A stretch of DNA of 6,223 bases from ANME-2 cluster archaeon (GTDB taxonomy: Archaea; Halobacteriota; Methanosarcinia; Methanosarcinales; Methanocomedenaceae), in NCBI GenBank assembly GCA_022353185.1, contig JAKRWB010000438.1, positions 1 through 6,223 on the forward strand. The letters are read 5' to 3'. Position numbers and translations under genes: made by a program. Shown piece after piece: positions 1 through 5,965 of the stretch. Below the pieces are notes generated by a model. That model worked only from the letters and a program-made list of their open reading frames with translations, was not told the DNA's origin and did no database searches. Numbering within the stretch: the first letter of the stretch is position 1; every line of letters starts with the position of its first letter.

Positions 1-2511
1 AGCGGATTCTATTATGACCTTGACACCAATATAGGCGGCGAGACCCTTACTATTCAAAATATTGGCAGGTCTTTGAGCAAAGGAGAAATAATTTATGAAA
101 CATCCCCCATACCAATTAAATTCGAATATGGCAGCTGGGGCACTTATGATGTCGTCGGTTTCATGGCAGACCGCTACTTTGCAGGTTATAATGTCACCGA
201 TTTCGCCTCATCCGCTGACAACCTGCTGGATAAAAGAAAACTCAGTAAAGTCCTGACCGATAACGATAAGAGATATAGTGTAAAGTCAGGTTCAGCTCTT
301 AAACTGGAAGAAGGGTATGAGTTCAGGATAACCGAGTTCAGCTCCAGCGGGACTTCTATCATGGTGGGGCTGTTCAAGGACGGTGGCAAAGTAAAAGAAG
401 ATATCATATCTGAAGGAAGGACCTTCGTCTATGAAAAAGACCTTGGCACCGCGAAAGATATGCCTATAATTGCTATTCACATCGAAACAGTGTTCACGGG
501 AATGGAAACCAGTACCGTGATAGTGGAAGGAATCTTCCAGATATCTGAAAATTATATCGATGTTGACCGAGGTGATAAGTTTGGGGAAATGGAAGTAACC
601 AGTGTATCATCAACAGGCATTACTATGAAGAACGAAGACAGTGTGAGCCTTGGTGCGGGCGATGACTTCAACCTCATGGGTAAGATAAATATAATAGTGG
701 GTGATGATTCCGATACACTGCGGTTCGCTCCATATGTGGATATGTCAGAACCCGGTACCTATGAACTGAGGGGTACGGTAACAGAAGAGGCAGAATTTGA
801 CTGGACACCCTTAAACTTCGAAGCACTCCTGTACGATATGGACACCGGTGACGGGGATGAAATCCTACGCATAGAACGAGATTCTGACAGTGACAAAACA
901 ATTGATGCAAATGATTTGACTTACACCACCAACCCCATTGAAATGAATTTCGAACACAGTAGTGATGAGTGGAAAACCTATCAATCCATCGGATTCATGG
1001 GCGATACATATTTTGCAGGATATATTGAAGATTCCTCATTCATATCCAGTGACAGAAGCCTGATAGAAGAAGGCAAATTATCCAAAGTACTCATAGACGA
1101 GGATAAAAGATACACCCTGCATATTGGAAACTCACTGCCCCTTCAGGAAGGTTACAGCGTCAGGATAGATGAGATCAGCCGCAGCGGTGAAGCACTGATG
1201 TTCACTATTCTAAAGGACGGGAAAGAAATAAGCACCGATATTTCCAGCGGAGATGATACTTTCGTTTATGAAGTAGAGGTCGGCGATACAGACATTCCAA
1301 TCTTTATAGTCCATATTGACCAGGTGTTCAGTGGTATGGAGACGAATTCTGTGTTTATAGACGGCATTTTCCAGATATCTGAGAAATTCACCACTGTAGA
1401 AAAGGGGGACAGCTACGGCATTATGGAAGTTACATCAACCACGTCCTCGTCCATAGTCATGGCAAACAAGGACAGTAGTATCACCCTGGGACAGGGCGAT
1501 ACAATCAGCATAATGAGTGATATCAAAATCAAGGTTGCGGACTCTGGTACAGTCAGGTTCTACCCATTCCAGGAAATCGTAGTGGAAGAACCACTGTATC
1601 TGGAACTTGACATACCCGGCAATGTCTACCAAAATGAAGAATTGACTATAAAAGTCACATCAGACGGAGATGCAATCAAAGGCGCCGCCATAACGTTTGG
1701 CGATACTTCGATAGGTACCACCGACTCCAGTGGAGAATTGACATATACTCACACAGAATCAGGAATCTTCACTATCACCGCATCCATGGAAGGTTATGTG
1801 AATGATGAAGAAGACATAGAAGTGCTGTACCAGCCTGAAATACTATTAGTAAGCGCTCCGCTATTATCCGACAGTGGCGAATCAATAGTTATCTCAGTGA
1901 CCTCGGAAGGGGCGGGTGTCAATGGCGCTTCGGTCAAGTTCGGCAGCAAAGACCTTGGGACAACCCCTGCCAGTGGCAACATCACACACACACCTGATGA
2001 AGTTGGTACCTTCACCATCTCGGCATCTAAATCAGGTTACCAGGATGCAACAAAAGATATTGACATCACTGACCCGGCTGCCAAATTGGTGTTCTCAAAC
2101 CTTACCATCAAACCCAAAATAGTAGAACCGGGAGAGAACGTGAACATTACGGTGGAAGCTTCCAATTTCGGAACACTCAAGGAAGCCCAGACCATGTACC
2201 TTAAGGTAAATGGTGAAGATGTGGTGAGTCAGGACCTGGTACTTGATCCAGGGGAGATTGTGACTATCCATTTTAACATGAACAAGTCCAAGTCCGGTAC
2301 TTACCTGGTAGAGGTGGACGGGCGCAGTGATACATTCAGGGTAACGGGCCTTGAATTAAGCTCTACGAGTATTTTCGTAGCAGGGATTATTGCAATACTT
2401 TCAACTACCGCAATAATCTATAGTATCTCACAGGGCACCCTCACAATGGACATAATATCCGCCAAGGTTCAAGCATTTGAAAAGATGTTAAGACATCTGA
2501 TTGAAAAATAA
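1..2511 (+). CDS. S-layer-family cell-surface protein, two tandem S-layer domains plus Ig-like stalk and C-terminal membrane anchor (5' end missing)
   Basis: The frame is open from the first base to the TAA at 2509-2511 (836 visible codons), and the first visible residues (SGFYYDLDTNIGGETLTI) already lie inside a domain, so the true start is upstream; the TTG at 73 is not the start. Two copies of the Methanosarcinales S-layer domain (PF07752/DUF1608 type) occupy about residues 1-255 and 261-530. They share GFMADRYFAGY / GFMGDTYFAGY, KLSKVL, and a VFSGMET-like core followed by GIFQIS. Next come two duplicated Ig-like domains (about 532-610 and 611-690; shared pattern VTS-G---GA---FG---GTT), a CARDB-like beta domain (about 694-782, NLTIKPKIVEPGENVNITVE), one membrane helix (about 791-810) and a 26-residue amphipathic tail. 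At least five N-x-S/T sequons are present, consistent with glycosylation. By family analogy it sits in or under the S-layer, anchored in the cytoplasmic membrane. The Ig stalk suggests an accessory protein rather than the major lattice subunit; that part is inference. Confidence 0.9.
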   Translation, partial: SGFYYDLDTNIGGETLTIQNIGRSLSKGEIIYETSPIPIKFEYGSWGTYDVVGFMADRYFAGYNVTDFASSADNLLDKRKLSKVLTDNDKRYSVKSGSALKLEEGYEFRITEFSSSGTSIMVGLFKDGGKVKEDIISEGRTFVYEKDLGTAKDMPIIAIHIETVFTGMETSTVIVEGIFQISENYIDVDRGDKFGEMEVTSVSSTGITMKNEDSVSLGAGDDFNLMGKINIIVGDDSDTLRFAPYVDMSEPGTYELRGTVTEEAEFDWTPLNFEALLYDMDTGDGDEILRIERDSDSDKTIDANDLTYTTNPIEMNFEHSSDEWKTYQSIGFMGDTYFAGYIEDSSFISSDRSLIEEGKLSKVLIDEDKRYTLHIGNSLPLQEGYSVRIDEISRSGEALMFTILKDGKEISTDISSGDDTFVYEVEVGDTDIPIFIVHIDQVFSGMETNSVFIDGIFQISEKFTTVEKGDSYGIMEVTSTTSSSIVMANKDSSITLGQGDTISIMSDIKIKVADSGTVRFYPFQEIVVEEPLYLELDIPGNVYQNEELTIKVTSDGDAIKGAAITFGDTSIGTTDSSGELTYTHTESGIFTITASMEGYVNDEEDIEVLYQPEILLVSAPLLSDSGESIVISVTSEGAGVNGASVKFGSKDLGTTPASGNITHTPDEVGTFTISASKSGYQDATKDIDITDPAAKLVFSNLTIKPKIVEPGENVNITVEASNFGTLKEAQTMYLKVNGEDVVSQDLVLDPGEIVTIHFNMNKSKSGTYLVEVDGRSDTFRVTGLELSSTSIFVAGIIAILSTTAIIYSISQGTLTMDIISAKVQAFEKMLRHLIEK

Positions 2512-2546
2512 ACACAGTAAAGGAAAAACAGAAAAGGTAAGAATGG

Positions 2547-2610
2547 ATTTATTTATTTATTTATTTATTTATTCATTTATTCATTTATTCATTTATTCAT
2601 TTATTCATTC
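2547..2610. repeat. Tetranucleotide microsatellite, ATTT x6 then (ATTCATTT) x4 then ATTC x2
   Basis: Sixteen perfect tetramers run without interruption: six ATTT (2547-2570), four 8-bp ATTCATTT units (2571-2602) and two ATTC (2603-2610). The tract lies between convergent genes and contains the TGA stop (2605-2607, minus strand) of the DHH gene. Read on the minus strand it has stop codons in all three frames; read on the plus strand it has none. It abuts the CTTTTC-rich stretch at 2611-2645 that encodes the K/E tail of the DHH protein, giving about 100 bp of low-complexity sequence. Confidence 0.95.
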
Positions 2611-2637
2611 TTTCTTTTCTTTTTCTTTTTCCTTTTC
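2548..2637 (+). terminator. T-rich region, probable terminator for the surface-protein gene
   Basis: Archaeal RNA polymerase commonly terminates at T-rich stretches of the non-template strand without needing a hairpin. This region on the plus strand consists almost entirely of TTTATT, TTTTC and TTTTTC runs, starting 37 bp past the stop codon. For the opposite gene, T-rich runs on the minus strand at about 2536-2502 (CTTTTCTGTTTTTCC and TTTATTTTTC) could play the same role. The call rests on composition only. Confidence 0.35.
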
Positions 2638-4116
2638 CTTTTCTTCCATATCCACACCTATAACATCGAACAGTTTTTTTACTACTGCCTCGTCAACCAG
2701 TTTCATAAGAGTATTTTTATCCTTTGTACCGCTGAACACACCCAGCGGTATCTGTGCACCGGCCGACGTTGCATGTCCACCACCATAAACTTCGCCGAAA
2801 GCTTCACGCATAACTACCCCTACATTGACCCTTGCGTCCTTGCTCCGGCAGGATAAGTGTATAGTGTCCTCGGTCAGTCCGAATATGATGGTTGTAGTCA
2901 CACCTTCAAGATTCAGCAGGTAATCTGCCGCCTGGGGCAGAGCATCCCGGTCCCTGACTGACCCCACATTGGATATCAGGTAACTACCGCTCACGTGCCT
3001 GTTCTTGATGGCATGCCCCAATATGTCAAGGGTTTCAGTGGACATGGATGGCGTCTCTATCTTGCTCAATATCTCATGGTCCACCAGCGGATACAGGAAA
3101 GCTGCTGCGTTCAGGTCAGACTGTGTGGTATTTTTCTTAAATTCCTGGGTATCCACCCTGATGCCGTATAGCAACGCCGTTGCCAGTCCGCTGTTGACCT
3201 TGATGGCCAGTTCTTTGAGGTAGGTGGTCATTATGGTGGCACAGGCCCCGATTTCCGGCTGGATGTCAATAAAATCTGCCTTCACTTCGGTTGTACCAAC
3301 AGGATGGTGGTCTATGATAATGTTAACCTGCGCATCTCGAGGCAAAAGGTTATTCACGCCTGGGATAGCACTTTCAAACAGGGCAAGATTTGAGAACTTG
3401 GACGGATCATATTCTTCCATTCGCTCAATATCAATATCCAGCAGGTTTACAAACGCTTTGTTCTCCTGGTGTCCAATCAAACCGTTATATATAATCTCTG
3501 AATCCACACCAACAGTTCTTGCAATCTCTTTTAAGGCCATTGCACCAGATATGGCATCTGGGTCTGGATTGTTGTGTACTACTATACCCAGTTTCCCTTT
3601 ACCCATTTCTTTAATGACCCTCAGGAGTTCATGAGCTTTCTTAAGGATAGCTGCTCTTTCCACTGCCTGTACCACTACCTGGGCAGCAGCCCTTGCAGGC
3701 AATACAGCTAAATCCACGCCTGCTGCCTCCATAAGGTCTTTAATATGCTGGTCTTTAACCCTGGATACTGTATAGATGGCTGGTTTTAATTTCTTCAAGT
3801 GTGTCAGTGCCTTGAGGTTCGCCTCACCATCCGAACTCAATATGAATGCTACATCAATATTCAACAAGTCCAAGGCGCTAATGGTCTCATAATCGCTGAT
3901 GTCGCCAATTTCTACATCGTAACCCTGCTCTTTCAAAGTCTCAGCTTTACTGGCGTCCTTCTCAACAAATATTAAACTTATATTCTGCCCTTCTAATTCT
4001 TTTGCAACAGCAATCCCCATACCGCCGCTGCCCAGAATTGCATAAACTTGTTTTGATTTTACTTCTTTAATGACATCCTCTCTATTGAGGATATCCAGAT
4101 TTAATTTGTCTTCGAT
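2605..4116 (-). CDS. TrkA-N / DHH-DHHA1 phosphoesterase (archaeal NrnA/RecJ-like), probable ATC start
   Basis: A 503-residue protein if read from ATC at 4116-4114. Residues about 23-135 form a TrkA-N (RCK-like) Rossmann domain with the nucleotide loop GSGGMG at 29-34. The DHH domain follows with HNNPDPDA (181-188), DHHP (269-272) and YGIRVDT (317-323, Asp322), and the DHHA1 domain carries GGGHATSAGA (445-454). The tail, about 491-503, is EEKEKEKEKEKKE. DHH/DHHA1 enzymes are Mn-dependent phosphodiesterases acting on short oligonucleotides, pAp or cyclic dinucleotides; the fused TrkA-N domain probably binds a nucleotide ligand that controls it. The substrate cannot be read from sequence. The first ATG (4020-4018) would cut off the glycine loop, so the start must be upstream. 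The in-frame stop is at 4146-4144, and between it and 4020 there is no ATG, GTG or TTG codon. GGAGGT at 4128-4123 points to ATC, six bases further on. The usual motif II (VDT/VDS-like before PG-NN) reads FES here (Glu248). It is convergent with the surface-protein gene and divergent from thiC. Confidence 0.9.
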   Translation of the reverse strand: MEDKLNLDILNREDVIKEVKSKQVYAILGSGGMGIAVAKELEGQNISLIFVEKDASKAETLKEQGYDVEIGDISDYETISALDLLNIDVAFILSSDGEANLKALTHLKKLKPAIYTVSRVKDQHIKDLMEAAGVDLAVLPARAAAQVVVQAVERAAILKKAHELLRVIKEMGKGKLGIVVHNNPDPDAISGAMALKEIARTVGVDSEIIYNGLIGHQENKAFVNLLDIDIERMEEYDPSKFSNLALFESAIPGVNNLLPRDAQVNIIIDHHPVGTTEVKADFIDIQPEIGACATIMTTYLKELAIKVNSGLATALLYGIRVDTQEFKKNTTQSDLNAAAFLYPLVDHEILSKIETPSMSTETLDILGHAIKNRHVSGSYLISNVGSVRDRDALPQAADYLLNLEGVTTTIIFGLTEDTIHLSCRSKDARVNVGVVMREAFGEVYGGGHATSAGAQIPLGVFSGTKDKNTLMKLVDEAVVKKLFDVIGVDMEEKEKEKEKEKKE

Positions 4117-4122
4117 GAAAAG

Positions 4123-4128
4123 ACCTCC
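4123..4128 (-). promoter_or_regulatory. Perfect Shine-Dalgarno site GGAGGT that decides the DHH gene start
   Basis: The minus strand reads GGAGGT, then CTTTTC, then ATC GAA GAC. The six-base spacing to ATC is ideal for initiation, and no ATG, GTG or TTG in this frame follows until codon 33. The site is therefore the main evidence for translation starting at 4116. Confidence 0.65.
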
Positions 4129-4140
4129 AATAATCTTGAC

Positions 4141-4200
4141 TACTTAATTTAATGCTTCATAAAGATTAACTTAACCGTTTAGTTTACCAAACTTTTATCC
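4141..4200. promoter_or_regulatory. Divergent promoter region between the DHH gene and thiC, with small palindromes
   Basis: The 111-bp spacer (4117-4227) must hold both promoters. For thiC, the TATA-like CATAAAGAT (4158-4166) would place transcription start near 4185-4192. For the DHH gene, the minus-strand AT-rich element GTTAATCTTTATG (4170-4158) would start RNA near 4140, just ahead of its ribosome binding site. Two symmetric elements lie between: TTAA-C-TTAA (4166-4174) and AGTTT-ACC-AAACT (4181-4193). They could be operator half-sites, but short AT-rich symmetry is common by chance. No TPP riboswitch is recognisable in the short leader. Confidence 0.3.
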
Positions 4201-4206
4201 TGAAGC

Positions 4207-4214
4207 AAGGGGGT
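4207..4214 (+). promoter_or_regulatory. Probable ribosome binding site of thiC (AAGGGGGT)
   Basis: AAGGGGGT resembles AGGAGGT with one G:U pair and lies 13 bases before the ATG at 4228. The spacing is longer than usual, but no better purine-rich site precedes this ATG. The overlapping GTATAAAG (4213-4220) is too close to the start codon to be a normal TATA box. Confidence 0.4.
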
Positions 4215-4227
4215 ATAAAGCCTAACT

Positions 4228-5508
4228 ATGTCCAATACAATTATGGAATATGCCAAAAAAGGGCATATTACTCCTGCAATAAAGACCGCTGCCGCAACCG
4301 AAGGGTTGGAACCTGTAAGACTTATCAAGCTTATCGCACAGGGTAGGGCAGTTATTCCCAGAAATATAATGCGGGAACACATCCTACCAATAGCTGTAGG
4401 TGAATGTATATCAACAAAGGTCAATGCCAATATTGGTACCTCGCAGGCACATGCGGACGTCCATGAAGAAATGAACAAAGCCCGGGCCGCTGTGCAGTAT
4501 GGTGCCGATACGGTGATGGACCTCTCCACAGGAGACGATATTGATAGTGTAAGACGTCGGCTTCTAAAAGAAATCGAAGCCCCCATTGGCACCGTACCCA
4601 TATACCAGGCAGCCAGCACATGCTCATCAGTGCTGGATATGACCACGGACGATATGTTCAATGCACTACGGCGACACGTTGAGGATGGCGTGGATTTCGT
4701 TACCGTACATGCCGGTGTTACCACAAAGGCTGTGGAGCATTTGAAGTCAGAGGGTAGGATACTGGATATTGTCAGCCGGGGCGGTTCTTTCATGGCAGCA
4801 TGGATGCTGCACCACGGCCGCGAGAACCCCTATTATGCCGAGTTCGACTATTTGCTGGAAATTGTGAAAGAATACGACGTCACATTAAGCCTTGGTGACG
4901 GCATGCGGCCCGGATGTACTGCCGATGCTTCTGACCGCTGCATGTTTGAAGAGGTCATCACTCTGGGTGAACTGGTGCAAAGGTCAAGAGATGTTGGGGT
5001 GCAGGCAATGGTGGAAGGACCCGGGCATGTGCCGGTGGACCAGATTGAACCGGCTGTACGCTCCATCAAGCACATCTGCAAAGGTGCACCGCTATACCTG
5101 CTGGGCCCGCTGGTCACTGACCTGGCCCCCGGTTACGACCATATCACAGCCGCCATGGGCGGCGTGGTGGCAGGAATGGCAGGAGCTGACTTTTTATGTA
5201 TGACCACACCTGCAGAACACCTGGCATTACCCAATGTAGAGGACATCAGGGAAGGGGCAGTGGTGACAAAGATTGCCGCCCATGCCATTGACCTGGTGAA
5301 GGCAGGACAGCGTCACCGGGCGCAGGAACAGGATAATGAGATGGCAAGGGTGCGGCGTGACCTTGATTGGGAAGGACAGTTTAAACATGCCATAGACCCT
5401 GAGCGGGCAATGGCGATACACTCCAGGTGCAGGGACGTGGAAACTTGCAGCATGTGCGGCGAGTTATGCTCTATCAAACTCATGCGGGATGTAATGGGTA
5501 AGAAATAA
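4228..5508 (+). CDS. thiC: Phosphomethylpyrimidine synthase ThiC (short form)
   Basis: ThiC is a radical-SAM enzyme that rearranges 5-aminoimidazole ribotide into hydroxymethylpyrimidine phosphate, the pyrimidine precursor of thiamine, in the cytoplasm. The 426-residue protein has the short form's length, without the extra N-terminal domain of long bacterial ThiC. Family motifs in order are KVNANIGTS (64-72), MDLSTG (97-102), HAGV (161-164), SRGGSFMAAWM (183-193), GDGMRPGC (223-230), EGPGHVP (263-269), LGPLVTDLAPGYDHI (292-306) and TTPAEHLALP (326-335). His267 and His331 sit where the family's metal-binding histidines are expected. The C-terminal cluster motif is Cys407, Cys410, Cys414 (CSMCGELC), spacing CX2CX3C, one residue shorter than the CX2CX4C described for bacterial ThiC; this may be normal for short forms. 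It stands alone with no other thiamine gene nearby. A less likely alternative is the related 5-hydroxybenzimidazole synthase (BzaF), a ThiC paralogue for cobamide lower-ligand synthesis. Confidence 0.92.
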   Translation: MSNTIMEYAKKGHITPAIKTAAATEGLEPVRLIKLIAQGRAVIPRNIMREHILPIAVGECISTKVNANIGTSQAHADVHEEMNKARAAVQYGADTVMDLSTGDDIDSVRRRLLKEIEAPIGTVPIYQAASTCSSVLDMTTDDMFNALRRHVEDGVDFVTVHAGVTTKAVEHLKSEGRILDIVSRGGSFMAAWMLHHGRENPYYAEFDYLLEIVKEYDVTLSLGDGMRPGCTADASDRCMFEEVITLGELVQRSRDVGVQAMVEGPGHVPVDQIEPAVRSIKHICKGAPLYLLGPLVTDLAPGYDHITAAMGGVVAGMAGADFLCMTTPAEHLALPNVEDIREGAVVTKIAAHAIDLVKAGQRHRAQEQDNEMARVRRDLDWEGQFKHAIDPERAMAIHSRCRDVETCSMCGELCSIKLMRDVMGKK

Positions 5509-5513
5509 GAGAC

Positions 5514-5528
5514 TTTTTATTATTTTCT
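5514..5528 (+). terminator. T-rich probable terminator of thiC
   Basis: TTTTTATTATTTTCT begins six bases past the thiC stop codon. A run of this kind on the non-template strand is enough for archaeal intrinsic termination. No stem-loop precedes it. Composition-based call. Confidence 0.4.
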
Positions 5529-5540
5529 GAAACGGTTTAT

Positions 5541-5557
5541 AACCACAGAGGGCACGG
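5541..5557. repeat. Short CACAGAG/GGCACGG repeat fragment
   Basis: AACCACAGAGGGCACGG resembles the ACCACAGAG-GGCACAGAG type of intergenic repeat often seen in environmental archaeal and bacterial genomes, and shares the CACRGA/CACGGA core of the two larger hairpins downstream. It may be the degenerate edge of the same repeat family. Confidence 0.35.
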
Positions 5558-5597
5558 TTCCATTTTCCACTTATTTTTTAAACACCGACTTTAGGTA

Positions 5598-5672
5598 AAA
5601 TCTGTGTAAATCAGCGTTAATCCGTGTCTGGAAAAATAAAAAGACACAGATTTCACTGATTTACACAGATTT
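5598..5672. repeat. Hairpin repeat element A made of ~10-nt phased units
   Basis: The left arm (5598-5629) and right arm (5642-5672) are inverted copies with about three mismatches and a one-base bulge across 31-32 positions, closed by a 12-base A-rich loop (5630-5641). The left arm divides into three 10-base units, TCTGTGTAAA, TCAGCGTTAA and TCCGTGTCTG (5601-5630). The right arm, reverse-complemented, gives units of 10, 9 and 9 bases: TCTGTGTAAA, TCAGTGAAA, TCTGTGTCT. No coding capacity or target-site duplication is evident. It could be a non-autonomous dispersed repeat, a protein-binding array or a transcript hairpin. Confidence 0.9.
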
Positions 5673-5704
5673 GTAGTCGCATCTGTATCTTATCTATTCG
5701 ATGT

Positions 5705-5773
5705 TTAACTGGATTTACTATACTCCCATTTGACTGGTAGGTCTCCAAACTTGCCGTAATTCATCACATTCAT
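5705..5773 (-). CDS. Possible 22-codon ORF or 5' remnant of a lost gene
   Basis: On the minus strand GAGGAGG (5787-5781) is followed after seven bases by ATG (5773-5771), an excellent archaeal initiation site. The frame encodes 22 residues containing MNYGKFGDLPVKWEY and ends at TAA (5707-5705). AT-rich sequence at 5823-5791 (GTTTTATC, AAATATTTTA) could hold a promoter. I do not recognise the peptide. The sequence past the stop runs into hairpin element A within about 33 bases, so this may be the surviving start of a gene whose body was lost when the repeat region formed. It could equally be a genuine small protein or leader peptide. Short length makes chance a serious alternative. Confidence 0.3.
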   Translation of the reverse strand: MNVMNYGKFGDLPVKWEYSKSS

Positions 5774-5878
5774 TAATCTTCCTCCTCATTTAAAATATTT
5801 GTGTATTCTTTTACGGGATAAAACTGCTTAAAGTGGAGATAGATACAAATGTCATCGGTTAAGAGAGAAAACTGGGAT

Positions 5879-5965
5879 GGAACACGGATTCTACAGATAA
5901 CACATATTGGCACGGATAATAAAATATCCGTGGGAATACGTCAAATCAGTGTCATCAGTATTCGA
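5879..5965. repeat. Repeat element B, imperfect hairpin of the same phased-unit family
   Basis: A perfect 8-bp inverted pair, CACGGATA (5911-5918) and TATCCGTG (5925-5932), encloses the loop ATAAAA. Pairing continues imperfectly outward for about 30 more bases. Reverse-complemented, the left arm reads as units TCCGTGCCAA, TATGTGTTA, TCTGTAGAA, TCCGTGTTCC; the right arm reads TCCGTGGGAA, TACGTCAAA, TCAGTGTCA, TCAGTATTCG. These match the unit pattern of element A, but with the arms in the opposite order around the loop. It is more diverged than element A. Confidence 0.7.

Noticed and set aside
73..75. TTG as the start of the surface protein
   Set aside because: The frame is open to base 1 and the residues before it match the conserved beginning of the S-layer domain, as seen in the second copy (LLYDMDTGDGDEILRI).
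2547..2645. Tandem repeat as a sign of a Borg-type extrachromosomal element
   Set aside because: Those repeats are typically longer units; this is a simple tetranucleotide array beside housekeeping-type genes, with no other Borg feature visible.
2501..2788. Plus-strand 95-codon ORF with an LFIYLFIYSF membrane-like stretch
   Set aside because: The hydrophobic segment is only the translation of the ATTT/ATTC microsatellite, and the rest is antisense to the DHH gene.
3224..3634. 136-codon plus-strand ORF within the DHH gene
   Set aside because: Antisense to the catalytic DHH region, with no motifs or convincing ribosome binding site; a shadow frame.
4194..4227. TPP riboswitch ahead of thiC
   Set aside because: The leader is too short for the conserved TPP aptamer and lacks its CUGAGA core.
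4179..4793. 204-codon minus-strand ORF opposite thiC
   Set aside because: It is antisense to highly conserved ThiC codons, has no family motifs and starts inside thiC; a shadow frame.
5598..5965. CRISPR array
   Set aside because: The repeats are ~10-nt units in inverted arms, without regular spacers or uniform direct repeats.
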